A model generated the notes under the pieces. That model was given only the letters and a program-made list of their open reading frames with translations. It did not search any database and was not told where the DNA came from. From assembly GCA_021324435.1 (NCBI GenBank), contig JAJPIZ010000028.1:1-64000 (forward strand): a stretch of 64,000 nt of DNA. Reading direction: 5' to 3'. The position numbers and the translations under genes are program-made. This stretch comes from Anaerolineae bacterium (lineage in GTDB: Bacteria > Chloroflexota > Anaerolineae > Anaerolineales > Villigracilaceae). Below are positions 43,262 to 52,202 of the stretch, piece after piece. Each line of letters starts with the position of its first letter. Positions within the stretch are counted from its first letter, which is position 1.

Positions 43262-45739
43262 ATGGCTGGCATGGAACGCTTTACCCAGCGTGCGCGGCGG
43301 GTTCTCAGTTTAGCCCATCAGGAAGCTGAGCGCTCCCGCCAAAACAGTATCGGTACCGAACACCTGCTCCTCGGTCTTATGGAAGAAGAGGGTGGAGTCG
43401 CAGGTCGCGTTTTACGTGAATTAGGATTGGAATCGAATCGCGTGCGCGAAATTATCGAACGCGTGAGTGTGGAAAGCCGCCACGACGACGGCAAGATTGA
43501 ACTCGCGCCGGATACGCAACAAGTCCTTGAATATGCAGTGGACGAGGCGCGCCGCCTCGGTCATCATTACATCGGAACCGAACACATCCTGCTCGGGCTG
43601 GTCCGCGTGGAAGGCACGGCCATGGAAGTGCTTCGCAGACTCGGCGTCACCGCGGACCAAATCCGCAGGCAGACTCGTCGCGTGCTGAACGAGACCGCTT
43701 CGGCCCCCGCTCCAGCCGGGTCGCCGCAACCCGCGCGGGCTCCCACTTCCGGGCCAAAGACCCCGCTTGTAGACCAACTCGCCGCGGACCTGACCACCAT
43801 GGCCGAAGAAAAGAAACTCGACCCGGTCATTGGCCGCCAAATGGAAATCGAACGCGTCATTCAAATCTTGGCGCGCCGCACGAAAAACAATCCCGCTCTC
43901 ATCGGCGAACCGGGCGTGGGCAAGACCGCCATCGTGGAAGGACTCGCTCAACGCATCGTCGAAGGCGATGTCCCCGCGCCGTTGATGAACAAGCGCGTCC
44001 TTCAACTCGATGTGGGTTCCCTCGTCGCTGGGACAATGTATCGCGGCCAGTTCGAGGAAAGACTCAAACGCGTGATTGATGAGTTGAAGCAATCGGGCGC
44101 GATTCTTTTCATTGACGAAGTCCACATGCTGGTCGGCGCGGGAGCCGCAGGTTCTTCCGTTGATGCGGCCAACATCCTCAAGCCCGCCTTGTCGCGCGGC
44201 GAATTGCAAGTCATCGGCGCCACCACACTGGATGAATACCGCAAACACATTGAATCGGATGCCGCGCTCGAACGCCGCTTCCAGCCCGTGCAAGTGGATG
44301 AGCCGACCGAAGAAGAAACAATCGAAATTCTCAAAGGCATCCGCTCCGCGTACGAGGAACATCATCATCTTGTGATTTCAGATGAAGCCCTCGAAGCGGC
44401 AGCCCATTTATCGTCGAGGTATGTGCCGGAACGCTTCCTCCCCGACAAAGCCATTGACCTGATTGACGAGTCGTCCTCGCGCGTGCGCATGTACAAAAGT
44501 CCAGCCGCCAAACAAGCCAAGGATTTATTTACGCAGCTTCGCGCTGCGCGCCAGAACCGTTCGCTCGCGCAGGAGGAAGGCAACACCGAAGACATCAAAG
44601 AGTGGGAGGAGCGCGAAACTGATTTGGGCGAACAGATCGAGCGCCTGCGCTCCGGCTGGGATCGCGCCAACAGTCCCGTCGTTTCAGCGGAAGACATCGC
44701 CGAAGTGGTTTCGATGTGGACCGGTGTGCCGCTGATGCAACTCGCGGAAGAAGAATCGCAACGTCTGTTGAAGATGGAAGATGAATTACGCAAGTCCATC
44801 ATCGGGCAGGAAGATGCCATCCTTGCCATCTCGCGCGCCGTGCGCCGCGCCCGCGCCGGGTTGAAAGATCCGAAGCGACCGATTGGTTCATTTATTTTCC
44901 TCGGCCCCACCGGCGTTGGAAAAACAGAACTTACCAAAGCGCTTGCCAAATTTATGTTTGGCAGTGAAGACGCCGCCATTCAACTCGATATGTCCGAGTT
45001 CATGGAACGTCACACGGCTTCGCGTTTGGTCGGCGCGCCTCCCGGTTATGTCGGCTACGAAGATGCGGGTCAATTAACTGAAGCGTTGCGTCGCAGACCA
45101 TACTCGATTGTCGTGTTCGATGAAATCGAAAAGGCGCATCCCGAAGTTCACAACATGCTTTTGCAGATCATGGAGGAAGGTCACCTCAGCGATGCCAAAG
45201 GCCGCAAGGTGGATTTCCGCAATGCCATCATCGTGATGACCTCCAACATCGGCGCGGACATGATCAAGAAACAGACGCTTGGCTTCCAGTTGAAACGCGA
45301 TGAAGAAGTCGAAGAGAAAATTTCGTACGAAGACATGCGCAAGAAATTGAACGAATCCCTCAAGCGCGCCTTCCGACCGGAATTCATCAACCGGCTCGAC
45401 AGCGTGATCATCTTCCGTTCGTTGAACAGGGAAGACATCGAGAAGATCGTTTCGCTCGAACTGGACAAGGTGGCAGAGCGCCTCAAGGACCATCAACTTA
45501 CGCTGACGGCAACTCCCGCGGCGCTTTCGGCTTTGTCTGAACAGGGCTACGATCCTGAATTCGGCGCGCGTCCACTGCGTCGCGTCATCCAGCAGAAAGT
45601 GGAAGACCCCCTCTCCGATAAATTGCTCTCAGGTGAATTGATGGACGGCGACTTCGTCGAAGTGGACATTGACCCCGACGGCGATGTGATCCTGAAACGG
45701 GCCGAAGAAAAAACCTCGGCAGCGGCTACGGTGGCATGA
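43262..45739 (+). CDS. clpC: ATP-dependent Clp protease ATP-binding subunit ClpC
   Basis: AAA+ unfoldase of 825 residues. Clp-N repeats (about 5-145), a Ser/Pro/Ala linker (145-170), first AAA+ module with GEPGVGKT and [20 protein letters not shown], short M-domain with UVR-like residues, second module with [14 protein letters not shown] and the ClpP-docking LGF (TLGFQLK). It hands substrates to ClpP. A second paralog lies at 160. An upstream hairpin may control it. The two differ in N-domain and linker, which suggests different adaptors. Confidence 0.96.
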   Translation: MAGMERFTQRARRVLSLAHQEAERSRQNSIGTEHLLLGLMEEEGGVAGRVLRELGLESNRVREIIERVSVESRHDDGKIELAPDTQQVLEYAVDEARRLGHHYIGTEHILLGLVRVEGTAMEVLRRLGVTADQIRRQTRRVLNETASAPAPAGSPQPARAPTSGPKTPLVDQLAADLTTMAEEKKLDPVIGRQMEIERVIQILARRTKNNPALIGEPGVGKTAIVEGLAQRIVEGDVPAPLMNKRVLQLDVGSLVAGTMYRGQFEERLKRVIDELKQSGAILFIDEVHMLVGAGAAGSSVDAANILKPALSRGELQVIGATTLDEYRKHIESDAALERRFQPVQVDEPTEEETIEILKGIRSAYEEHHHLVISDEALEAAAHLSSRYVPERFLPDKAIDLIDESSSRVRMYKSPAAKQAKDLFTQLRAARQNRSLAQEEGNTEDIKEWEERETDLGEQIERLRSGWDRANSPVVSAEDIAEVVSMWTGVPLMQLAEEESQRLLKMEDELRKSIIGQEDAILAISRAVRRARAGLKDPKRPIGSFIFLGPTGVGKTELTKALAKFMFGSEDAAIQLDMSEFMERHTASRLVGAPPGYVGYEDAGQLTEALRRRPYSIVVFDEIEKAHPEVHNMLLQIMEEGHLSDAKGRKVDFRNAIIVMTSNIGADMIKKQTLGFQLKRDEEVEEKISYEDMRKKLNESLKRAFRPEFINRLDSVIIFRSLNREDIEKIVSLELDKVAERLKDHQLTLTATPAALSALSEQGYDPEFGARPLRRVIQQKVEDPLSDKLLSGELMDGDFVEVDIDPDGDVILKRAEEKTSAAATVA

Positions 45740-45753
45740 TTAGGTCAGAATCA

Positions 45754-45790
45754 AAAGAGCGCAGAGAATCGCTGCGCTCTTTATTTTTTT
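45754..45790 (+). terminator. terminator of clpC
   Basis: An 11-bp stem AAAGAGCGCAG/CTGCGCTCTTT with a 7-base loop, followed by a run of seven T. Confidence 0.9.
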
Positions 45791-45804
45791 ATGTACACTG
45801 AGGT

Positions 45805-46626
45805 TCAATGAGTCTGCCCGATCTTGATCACATACACATCCACGGGCTGGCTGATGCCTTTCAATTCAAGATGCCGGCTTTCAAGACTTTGCGTTTCAAG
45901 CTTCGCTGACTTGATCGAATCCTCGCTGACGAGTATTTCCCCGGTCGCCGCGGAGGATGACAGCCGCGCGCATAAATTCGCCGCGCTGCCCAACACAGCA
46001 ATCTCATTGACTCCACTTCCGGAACCCACCGCACCGACATACGCCATGCCTGTGTGAATCCCCACGCCAACCGGCACCCACGGGCCGTTTGAGTCTTCAT
46101 GACCGGTGACGCGCAAAAGTTCGCGGGCGGCATGGATGGCGACCTTGGCATGGTCCTTGCCAGCGAAGCGCGGGACGAACAGCGCGCTGACCTGATCTCC
46201 CATCAGCCGATTGACCATGGCGTTATGGTCTATCAAGATACTGCTGGTCGTTTTATAAAAACGTTGAATGATGTCCTTGAATTCGGAAGTTGGCTTCGAT
46301 TCAGCCAGCGGCGTGGAACCGCGTACATCCGCAAACAACATGCTTAGTTCCACTTCCGCGCCGCTTTCCTGCTCGCGGGCCGCCTTTTCACAACTGCTAC
46401 ACAATTTCGAACTGAACGTGGATGGTTTGGAGCCCATAAAGCGGAGAAGAGTCCCCCCAATCCCCGCCATAGGAATCCCGCATTCCAAACAATGCGGGTC
46501 GCTGGGAATAGGCTTGTATATTCTTTGGGAAAGTTGCATGAAGCGCAGGAACTCAGCAGGAGGTTTACCGGGCCACTCACCGGTGAGGTACCAATACCAG
46601 ACGTCGTTAAAGGGAATATCGGGCAT
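45805..46626 (-). CDS. class III adenylate/guanylate cyclase
   Basis: A 273-residue cytosolic cyclase. The N-terminal part (1-85) has a zinc-ribbon-like pair of Cys motifs (CLECG, CSSC). The cyclase domain (about 90-265) has metal-binding Asp in MLFADVRGST and NRLMGDQVSALF, and GVGIHTGMAYVGAVGSG. It makes cAMP or cGMP; the specificity is not settled by sequence. Convergent with clpC. Confidence 0.9.
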   Translation of the reverse strand: MPDIPFNDVWYWYLTGEWPGKPPAEFLRFMQLSQRIYKPIPSDPHCLECGIPMAGIGGTLLRFMGSKPSTFSSKLCSSCEKAAREQESGAEVELSMLFADVRGSTPLAESKPTSEFKDIIQRFYKTTSSILIDHNAMVNRLMGDQVSALFVPRFAGKDHAKVAIHAARELLRVTGHEDSNGPWVPVGVGIHTGMAYVGAVGSGSGVNEIAVLGSAANLCARLSSSAATGEILVSEDSIKSAKLETQSLESRHLELKGISQPVDVYVIKIGQTH

Positions 46627-46775
46627 AAGTCCGTCGTCTTATCCGTCTCGAAATTGCAACTGTCCAATTAAACCACGAAATTAGATTGTAATCTTCTCTT
46701 AATAATATTTATCCATGTCATGTCGTCTTGTACGGCGAACAGGACCGAAAATTTTAGAAAGAAGGAGAATTTATT

Positions 46776-47327
46776 ATGAACAGCAATCTTCAAACTGCAA
46801 CACTGGCCGGAGGATGCTTCTGGTGCCTGGAGGCCGTTTTCGATGAAGTAAAGGGCGTACAATCGGTAGAGTCCGGGTATGCGGGCGGGCACGTCGCCAA
46901 TCCCTCCTACCGCGAGGTTTGCACGGGCGCGACGGGTCACGCGGAAGCGGTGCAGGTCACGTTTGACCCGCAGGTCGTTTCGTACAAAGATATCTTGAAT
47001 GTTTTCTTCGCCATCCATGATCCAACCACGCTCAACCGCCAGGGCGCGGATGTGGGCACACAGTACCGCTCAGCCATCTTTTATCACAACGATGGGCAGA
47101 AGCAGATTGCTGAAAGCCTGATCAAAGAACTGAACGATCAGCACATTTGGGATCATCCCATCGTGACCGAAGTCTCGAAGAGCAATGCCTTTTACCGCGC
47201 CGAAGATTACCATCAGGAATACTTTGCCAAGAATCCATATCAGCCCTATTGCCAGGCCGTAGTCGCGCCGAAGGTGGCAAAGTTTCGCAAGTATCATCTG
47301 GAGATGCTAAAGAAGCAACCTGTGTAA
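46776..47327 (+). CDS. msrA: peptide methionine sulfoxide reductase A
   Basis: A 183-residue MsrA that reduces methionine-S-sulfoxide. Catalytic Cys14 in [11 protein letters not shown], plus the signature [18 protein letters not shown] and [23 protein letters not shown] precedes the ATG. The C-terminus ends [14 protein letters not shown], and a second copy of just this end lies at 52105-52152. A strong terminator follows. Confidence 0.97.
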   Translation: MNSNLQTATLAGGCFWCLEAVFDEVKGVQSVESGYAGGHVANPSYREVCTGATGHAEAVQVTFDPQVVSYKDILNVFFAIHDPTTLNRQGADVGTQYRSAIFYHNDGQKQIAESLIKELNDQHIWDHPIVTEVSKSNAFYRAEDYHQEYFAKNPYQPYCQAVVAPKVAKFRKYHLEMLKKQPV

Positions 47328-47336
47328 ATTGCTCGT

Positions 47337-47374
47337 AGACCCTTAAGATTTGCGAAATCTTAAGGGTCTTTTTT
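47337..47374 (+). terminator. terminator of msrA
   Basis: A 15-bp stem AGACCCTTAAGATTT/AAATCTTAAGGGTCT with a 3-base loop and T-run. It lies between convergent genes and could act on the minus strand too. Confidence 0.92.
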
Positions 47375-47388
47375 GCGCACATGGCGTT

Positions 47389-48171
47389 CTATTTCGATGC
47401 CCGGATGGTGACACCCAACGTGCCGAACTCGGCCGCATCGGAGTGTTGCGCCGCGCCGCTGAACACATCCTTGCCCCAAACCACCTCAATATCCTTGAAA
47501 CCAGCCGCTGCGACCTTCTGCTCGAGTTGAACTTTGAGCAATCCACCGGCAATACAGCCTGTCCACAAAGTAATGTCGCTTTTGGCTCCTTCAGGCACCG
47601 GCTTCTGGAGGGCAATATCCGCTATCTGGATGTGGCCGCCCGATTTGAGAACGCGATACATTTCCAGTAGGGCCGCATCTTTATCTGGAACGAGGTTTAG
47701 AACGCCATTCGAAATGACCACGTCCGCCCAGGCATCAGGAACAGGCAATAATTCAAGATAACCCTCGCGGAATTCGACATTCGTGAGTCCGGCTTCTACA
47801 GCGTTATGCCTCGCTTTCGAAAGCATCTCCGGGGTCATGTCCACGCCAATGACACGTCCATTTGGAGCGACCATTCGGGCCGCAATCAGGCTATCTGTGC
47901 CCGAGCCACTTCCGCAATCCACAACGTACTCGCCAGGTTTGAGTTCTCCCAAGCTGAACGGATTGCCCGTCCCTGCCATTGACTCAATCGCGCTGGAGGG
48001 AAGTCTATTCAGCCATTCATCTTGATAACCTAGAATGCCTGCAAGTTTACGGCCCGTATGGAAGTGGAAGCCGCGCTCAGGGTCATTTGCCACGGCTGAG
48101 TATTCCTCACGAATGGATTTTCGCAGTTCTTCGATATCAATATTCAAGCCTGCTATGGTTGTATTAGTCAT
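47389..48171 (-). CDS. SAM-dependent methyltransferase, ArsM-like
   Basis: A 260-residue class I methyltransferase. Motif I is VVDCGSGSGTDSLIAA, followed by VIGVDMTPEMLSKAR, as in arsenite methyltransferases and their relatives. A Cys is present in motif I and in TLWTGCIAGGL, which corresponds to the conserved Cys stretch of ArsM; the third Cys is not evident. It could methylate arsenic or another thiophilic or small substrate. AGGAGA precedes the ATG. It is the last gene of the OsmC-DUF2182-DUF1326 operon, 41 bases after the DUF1326 gene. Confidence 0.8.
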   Translation of the reverse strand: MTNTTIAGLNIDIEELRKSIREEYSAVANDPERGFHFHTGRKLAGILGYQDEWLNRLPSSAIESMAGTGNPFSLGELKPGEYVVDCGSGSGTDSLIAARMVAPNGRVIGVDMTPEMLSKARHNAVEAGLTNVEFREGYLELLPVPDAWADVVISNGVLNLVPDKDAALLEMYRVLKSGGHIQIADIALQKPVPEGAKSDITLWTGCIAGGLLKVQLEQKVAAAGFKDIEVVWGKDVFSGAAQHSDAAEFGTLGVTIRASK

Positions 48172-48212
48172 GATCTACTCTCCTAATGAATTTAGATTTG
48201 TTGACATGCGGG

Positions 48213-48827
48213 CTACGGTCCGCGCCAGTGGCCTCGCATCGCGATCGCGGTACGACCCGCAAAACTGTAACGCAGTCCATCTGCCTGCACTCGGAACGTC
48301 TTGCACGAAAAATGATCTTCGCGCTTGCTGATCATCCCGCTAGGCAATGCAATCGAAGCGTGATGCTCTTTGGCGGTTACAGGATTGCGTATCGGCTCGA
48401 ACGTTACTTCCACGGCTTCTCCTGCTCGGAAAAGGCTATGCTTCCCGGCGAATTTAAATTCGATACGGGCAGTGTGTATTTCAAGTCCAGCATCAATGGT
48501 CGACATGAAAATTCCGATTGGCCCTCCTGCCTGACCTATGGCAATGGATTCCAATGCCGGGCGTTGTGCACCGGTTGCTCGTTGATCGAGGTATACAACC
48601 CCGCGTCCATTCTTCTCATGCAATGGCCCGGGCCAAGCCGCCGCGAGTATCCACTTCAGCCCTGCGAGTGAGGTGTTGCCGTAGTGACCTTTGACCACCC
48701 GATAAGCCTCCGCGGATTCGCATGTGCCATAGGTCGGTGGTGAGTTGAATGAGCAGGGGCAGCCCCAATTGCAATTGCACGCCATCAAGTGCTCGATCTC
48801 CAGTCGCCACTTAATTGGTTTATTCAA
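48213..48827 (-). CDS. DUF1326 domain protein (CNCNWGCPC)
   Basis: A 204-residue protein whose N-terminal stretch IEHLMACNCNWGCPCSFN gives four Cys for a metal or thiol site, the hallmark of DUF1326. It probably starts at TTG, one base after the stop of the DUF2182 gene, with GAGGAG in the overlap; longer starts run into that gene. The rest is a beta-rich domain with no known catalytic motif. Coupled with DUF2182 as in many genomes (known pairing); function not established. Confidence 0.85.
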   Translation of the reverse strand: MNKPIKWRLEIEHLMACNCNWGCPCSFNSPPTYGTCESAEAYRVVKGHYGNTSLAGLKWILAAAWPGPLHEKNGRGVVYLDQRATGAQRPALESIAIGQAGGPIGIFMSTIDAGLEIHTARIEFKFAGKHSLFRAGEAVEVTFEPIRNPVTAKEHHASIALPSGMISKREDHFSCKTFRVQADGLRYSFAGRTAIAMRGHWRGP

Positions 48828-48828
48828 T

Positions 48829-49596
48829 TCACATCTCCTCGACAACGGTATGCATAGAGATGATTCCCAATACAATCGCCGCGCCCGCAACAATCAGGCT
48901 TGCACCGATCCACCGAGCCAAACGTTCGCCGCCAGGCACAATCTTCTCTACAGAGATAACAAATCCGATCAATAGCATCCATACCGGATTCACCATGCCC
49001 AGCGCGATGAGTGCCAGCATGAGTCCCCAGCAGCAACCGACGCAATACATTCCATGCTGTGCACCCATCCGCAACGCGCCGGCCATTCCATCATGCCAAT
49101 GCTCCGTGAAGAAATGCAGCAGCGACCGGCAATGACCCAGGCAGAATGACTTCCAACGCGTAAATTGATAAACGCCCGCGCCAATGAGTGCAGTGCCTGA
49201 GACCCATGAGCCTCCGGCGTGCGCGACTGGCTTGCCTACGAGATTGAATGCGGCAACGCCAAAACCCACGATTGCCCACGCGCCCAGATAACCCGCAACG
49301 AAAATCAGCGCGGGCGCCGGGCGAAATCCAAAGCGTATACGCGATTGTGCAATGGCGAGGAATAGCCAAACGGTTGGCAGCAGGGAAGGGAACATCATCG
49401 CCACCATCATGACTGTCCACAACGCAACAAATACCAACATGTTCGGTAGCGACTTCATCTGCATCAATACGTTGTCTGGCTGCCGCAGGCTCATCCACCA
49501 GGCTAATACCGAGCTCAGTAACAAACCCGCTCCAATCAGGAGCTTTGTGCGCTGCAAGCGACGATCAGGATGTAGAAGGTTTGGATCGTGAGTCAT
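48829..49596 (-). CDS. DUF2182 predicted metal-binding membrane protein
   Basis: A 255-residue membrane protein with about seven helices. Cys and His are in hydrophobic segments: SFCLGHCRSLLHFF and GMYCVGCCWGLM, with MMVAMMFP and TWVAM-like Met-rich stretches. This fits COG5486/DUF2182, predicted to bind metal, probably copper or similar (inference). It overlaps nothing but ends one base before the DUF1326 start; the 42-base gap upstream separates it from the 161-residue membrane protein gene. Confidence 0.88.
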   Translation of the reverse strand: MTHDPNLLHPDRRLQRTKLLIGAGLLLSSVLAWWMSLRQPDNVLMQMKSLPNMLVFVALWTVMMVAMMFPSLLPTVWLFLAIAQSRIRFGFRPAPALIFVAGYLGAWAIVGFGVAAFNLVGKPVAHAGGSWVSGTALIGAGVYQFTRWKSFCLGHCRSLLHFFTEHWHDGMAGALRMGAQHGMYCVGCCWGLMLALIALGMVNPVWMLLIGFVISVEKIVPGGERLARWIGASLIVAGAAIVLGIISMHTVVEEM

Positions 49597-49638
49597 GGTG
49601 TCTTCTCTACTAAGAATCAGCGGTTGCTCCTTACCGCA

Positions 49639-50124
49639 TTATTGCGACAATTTGAGAGCATTGTATGAGAGCACTGTGCCAATCAATAGGACTACAGCGT
49701 CCAGATAGATCAACCCCAAGTGTCCGAAGGTCCCGATCCCATATGAGAAATGCAGGGGCAGGGCAATCGCGACGCCGATCACAGGTGTGATGAAGGCTGT
49801 CCACATCGCCCATTTCTGGCCGTTGCGGATTCCAAACCAGGCCAACGCGATGACTGCTACGCCGAGCGCGATGATGAATGCAGAGACGGCAACCTGAAGG
49901 TGGCTAATATACTCGTACAGATCAACGCTGAATGCCCTGATCTGCTCTGGGGTTCCACCGACGTGCGCAGGGGTGAGGCCTAATTCGATGAACCCCGTAA
50001 AGTTGCGGATCAGGAACATGATTCCGTAGCCTACGAGCCCGACTCCGGCAAGCGCGACAACATTTGCTCCCAGGTTTGCAGAAGCAGTCCTTGTTTGGGA
50101 TGAAACATTTGATTGAGTAGTCAT
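49639..50124 (-). CDS. four-helix membrane protein, function unknown
   Basis: A 161-residue protein with a hydrophilic N-terminal stretch (MTTQSNVSSQTR), then four hydrophobic segments (about 22-42, 75-97, 107-128, 134-155) around an external loop with GLTPAHVGGTPEQIRAF. GAGGAG precedes the ATG. It is the second gene of the operon. Family not recognised; may belong with the OsmC and DUF2182 proteins. Confidence 0.75.
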   Translation of the reverse strand: MTTQSNVSSQTRTASANLGANVVALAGVGLVGYGIMFLIRNFTGFIELGLTPAHVGGTPEQIRAFSVDLYEYISHLQVAVSAFIIALGVAVIALAWFGIRNGQKWAMWTAFITPVIGVAIALPLHFSYGIGTFGHLGLIYLDAVVLLIGTVLSYNALKLSQ

Positions 50125-50175
50125 GGGATTTTCTCCTCTAATTTATTCATTGATAGGATGCAGGGTTCTCAACGC

Positions 50176-50742
50176 TTAGTCCTTTAGCGAAACTGTCACT
50201 GGGACGGGGTTGCGAACGATGTCAAGCACGGGTGATGTCTTTTGAACGTAATCGCAGAGAGCTATGATTTTCTCGCGTGGGGCGTTGCTTTTTACCTGAT
50301 AGGTCAGGCGGATGCCCTCATAACCGGGGCGTACTTTTTCGGACAGCCCCAGGAAGGCGCGCAAGTCCAAATCTCCTTCCATGTCGAATTTCAGGCTCTC
50401 GATTTCGATCCCCTGCGCGGCGGCATTGTAGATAAAGCCAACAGCCAGGCAGGAAGCCAGGGCATGGAGAACGGCTTCAACGGCATTCGGACCGGCATTG
50501 GCGCTGAGCAATACAGGAGGCTCATCTCCTTCCAGCACGAACGGTTTTGTGCGGGAGACATCTTCCTGACCGGCGCCGTAAAATCCCTGAATAAAGGTTC
50601 GGGAATGACCGCCTTCCAGCCATTCATTGTGGGCCCGAAATTGGAAACGAGCGAGATCGGGATTCTGCTTGATGGCATTGACCGTAGCCATGAGCTGGTC
50701 TACACTCACGCCATTGACAAGAGTTGCGGACTGGGTATTCAT
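50176..50742 (-). CDS. OsmC/Ohr-family peroxide or thiol-stress protein
   Basis: A 188-residue OsmC-like protein. The core helix motif is ALASCLAVGFIYNAAAQGIEI, with the resolving/catalytic Cys in LASC; a second partner Cys is in LCDYVQK. DLRAFLGLSEKVRPGYEGIRL resembles the usual beta-strand region. The start ATG before NTQSATL has AAAGGAA. First gene of the operon, behind a promoter at 50761-50790. Roles of relatives are peroxide reduction or thiol stress protection. Confidence 0.85.
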   Translation of the reverse strand: MNTQSATLVNGVSVDQLMATVNAIKQNPDLARFQFRAHNEWLEGGHSRTFIQGFYGAGQEDVSRTKPFVLEGDEPPVLLSANAGPNAVEAVLHALASCLAVGFIYNAAAQGIEIESLKFDMEGDLDLRAFLGLSEKVRPGYEGIRLTYQVKSNAPREKIIALCDYVQKTSPVLDIVRNPVPVTVSLKD

Positions 50743-50760
50743 GGTTTGATTTCCTTTCTT

Positions 50761-50790
50761 TATAGAAAACGAATTTTCGATATGTTCCAA
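50761..50790 (-). promoter_or_regulatory. candidate promoter of the osmC operon
   Basis: On the minus strand TTGGAA (50790-50785) and TCTATA (50766-50761) are 18 bases apart and end about 20 bases before the ATG, with an AAAGGAA ribosome site between. It lies in the intergenic region that also serves the divergent regulator. Confidence 0.45.
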
Positions 50791-50921
50791 GCATAGACAA
50801 AAACAGGTTGAATGTCTCCACTCAAAAGGATGGAAAGGAGAATGGAAAAAGCCAACCAGGTATGGTAGGATGGCTCAAATGGACACCGTGTTTATGAGTC
50901 TTATTCTTTGAGAAAATTATT

Positions 50922-52055
50922 ATGGAAGATAAAGAGCCGTTACTGACTCCAATCAACAAACGCGAGCAGGAGGTCCTAGAGCGATTGGCAACCGGCTTGT
51001 CGGATCAGCAGATCGCCGATGAGCTGTTCCTGAGCCTTCACACTGTCAAGTGGTACAACCGACAGATTTTTAACAAGCTGGGCGTCAACAGCCGGACACA
51101 AGCCATTACCAAAGCCAGAGCATTGGGCCTCATCGGCGCGAACGATCTCCCTGCACCCATGACCTCTCCGGCAAGTGATCAACCACTGCCCGTAAAGCGC
51201 CAGAAGGTGGAGCATCGCGTCTTGTTTACCACCAGCTTCGATGGGACTCGCATCGCTTTTGCGATTGCCGGAGAAGGCCCACCGTTGGTCAAGGTGGGCA
51301 ATTACATGGGTCACGTCGAATATGATTGGGATAGCCCGGTGTGGGCACATTGGCTGGAGGAATTGACACGCAGTCATACCCTGATCTACTACGACGAACG
51401 CGGCTCAGGATTATCGGATTGGAATGCAGAGGACGTATCATTCGAGTCCTGGGTACGCGATCTTGAGGCAGTGGTGAACGCCGCCAGACTTCAGCGGTTT
51501 CCACTTTTTGCGATGTCACAGGCAGGCGCCGTTGCCGTAGCATATACTGCCCGCCATCCTGACAAGGTCAGCCGTTTGATTGTGCATGGCGCTTACGCAC
51601 GGGGTTGGTTGAAGCGAGACTTAACCGAGGAGCAAATTGAAGAAGAGAAATTGATGATCAGCTTGATGCGGGTTGGATGGGGGCGAGAAAATCCCGCTTT
51701 TCGGCAGGTGTTTGCGATGCAGTTATTTCCCGATGCATCCCCAGAACATATACATGCTTTGGAAGAGCAGATGCGTCTTTCGGTTTCTCCGAAGAACGCG
51801 GTGCGGCTGGAGAGCGAAATGCATCGAATCGATGTGCGGGATCTCGCCTCTCAAATCACAGTCCCGGCGCTGGTGTTGCATTCACGTGAAGATCAAGCAG
51901 TTCCCTTCGAAGAAGGTCGCCTGCTGGCTTCCCTGATTCCCGGGGCGCAGTTCGTCGCGCTGGAGAGTAAGAATCACCTGTTGACTAAAGAGGAAGCCGC
52001 CTGGCCAAAATTCGTGGCAGCGATGCGCAGTTTTCTTAGCGAAGGTGATGAGTAA
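50922..52055 (+). CDS. LuxR-type HTH fused to alpha/beta hydrolase
   Basis: A 377-residue protein. Residues 10-72 form a LuxR HTH (NKREQEVLERLATGLSDQQI, LSLHTVKWYNRQIFNKLGVN). A Pro-rich linker joins an alpha/beta hydrolase (about 98-375) with a full triad: Ser199 in AMSQAGA, Asp324 in SREDQAVPF, His352 in SKNHLLT, and DERGSGLSD in the family lid region. Such order, HTH first and hydrolase as probable sensor, suggests a regulator that binds or cleaves an ester or amide signal. It diverges from the OsmC operon, its likely target. No ribosome site is evident. Confidence 0.85.
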   Translation: MEDKEPLLTPINKREQEVLERLATGLSDQQIADELFLSLHTVKWYNRQIFNKLGVNSRTQAITKARALGLIGANDLPAPMTSPASDQPLPVKRQKVEHRVLFTTSFDGTRIAFAIAGEGPPLVKVGNYMGHVEYDWDSPVWAHWLEELTRSHTLIYYDERGSGLSDWNAEDVSFESWVRDLEAVVNAARLQRFPLFAMSQAGAVAVAYTARHPDKVSRLIVHGAYARGWLKRDLTEEQIEEEKLMISLMRVGWGRENPAFRQVFAMQLFPDASPEHIHALEEQMRLSVSPKNAVRLESEMHRIDVRDLASQITVPALVLHSREDQAVPFEEGRLLASLIPGAQFVALESKNHLLTKEEAAWPKFVAAMRSFLSEGDE

Positions 52056-52062
52056 TCGCAAC

Positions 52063-52152
52063 ATGGATTTCTTAGGGATGCAGGATTTTTGGAAAATGCC
52101 AGCAATGTTCCGCAAGCATCACTTGGAGATGCTGAAGAAACAGCCCGCATAA
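52063..52152 (+). pseudogene. orphan 3' end of an msrA gene
   Basis: The last 16 codons (52105-52152, ending [14 protein letters not shown]-stop) match the end of the intact msrA ([14 protein letters not shown]) in 12 of 14 residues, while most third codon positions differ. Upstream the similarity fades. So this is a separate, older copy of the msrA tail, not a fresh duplication. The readable frame from ATG at 52063 is only 29 codons. Confidence 0.75.
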
Positions 52153-52157
52153 TAAAG

Positions 52158-52190
52158 AGAGCGCAGAAATAATCTCTGCGCTCTTCATTT
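52158..52190 (+). terminator. intrinsic terminator
   Basis: Stem GAGCGCAGA/TCTGCGCTC with a 7-base loop, followed by TTCATTTTC. Lies between the hydrolase-regulator and the minus-strand LppM-like gene; could serve either. Confidence 0.75.
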
Positions 52191-52202
52191 TCAAATGCAA
52201 GA

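Noticed and set aside
43421-44368. 315-codon minus-strand open frame in clpC
   Set aside because: Antisense to the first AAA+ module with no start signal or homology.
52063-52104. 29-codon ORF at 52063 as a real small gene
   Set aside because: Only the last part matches the msrA tail, no ribosome site is present, and the upstream codons show no conserved pattern.
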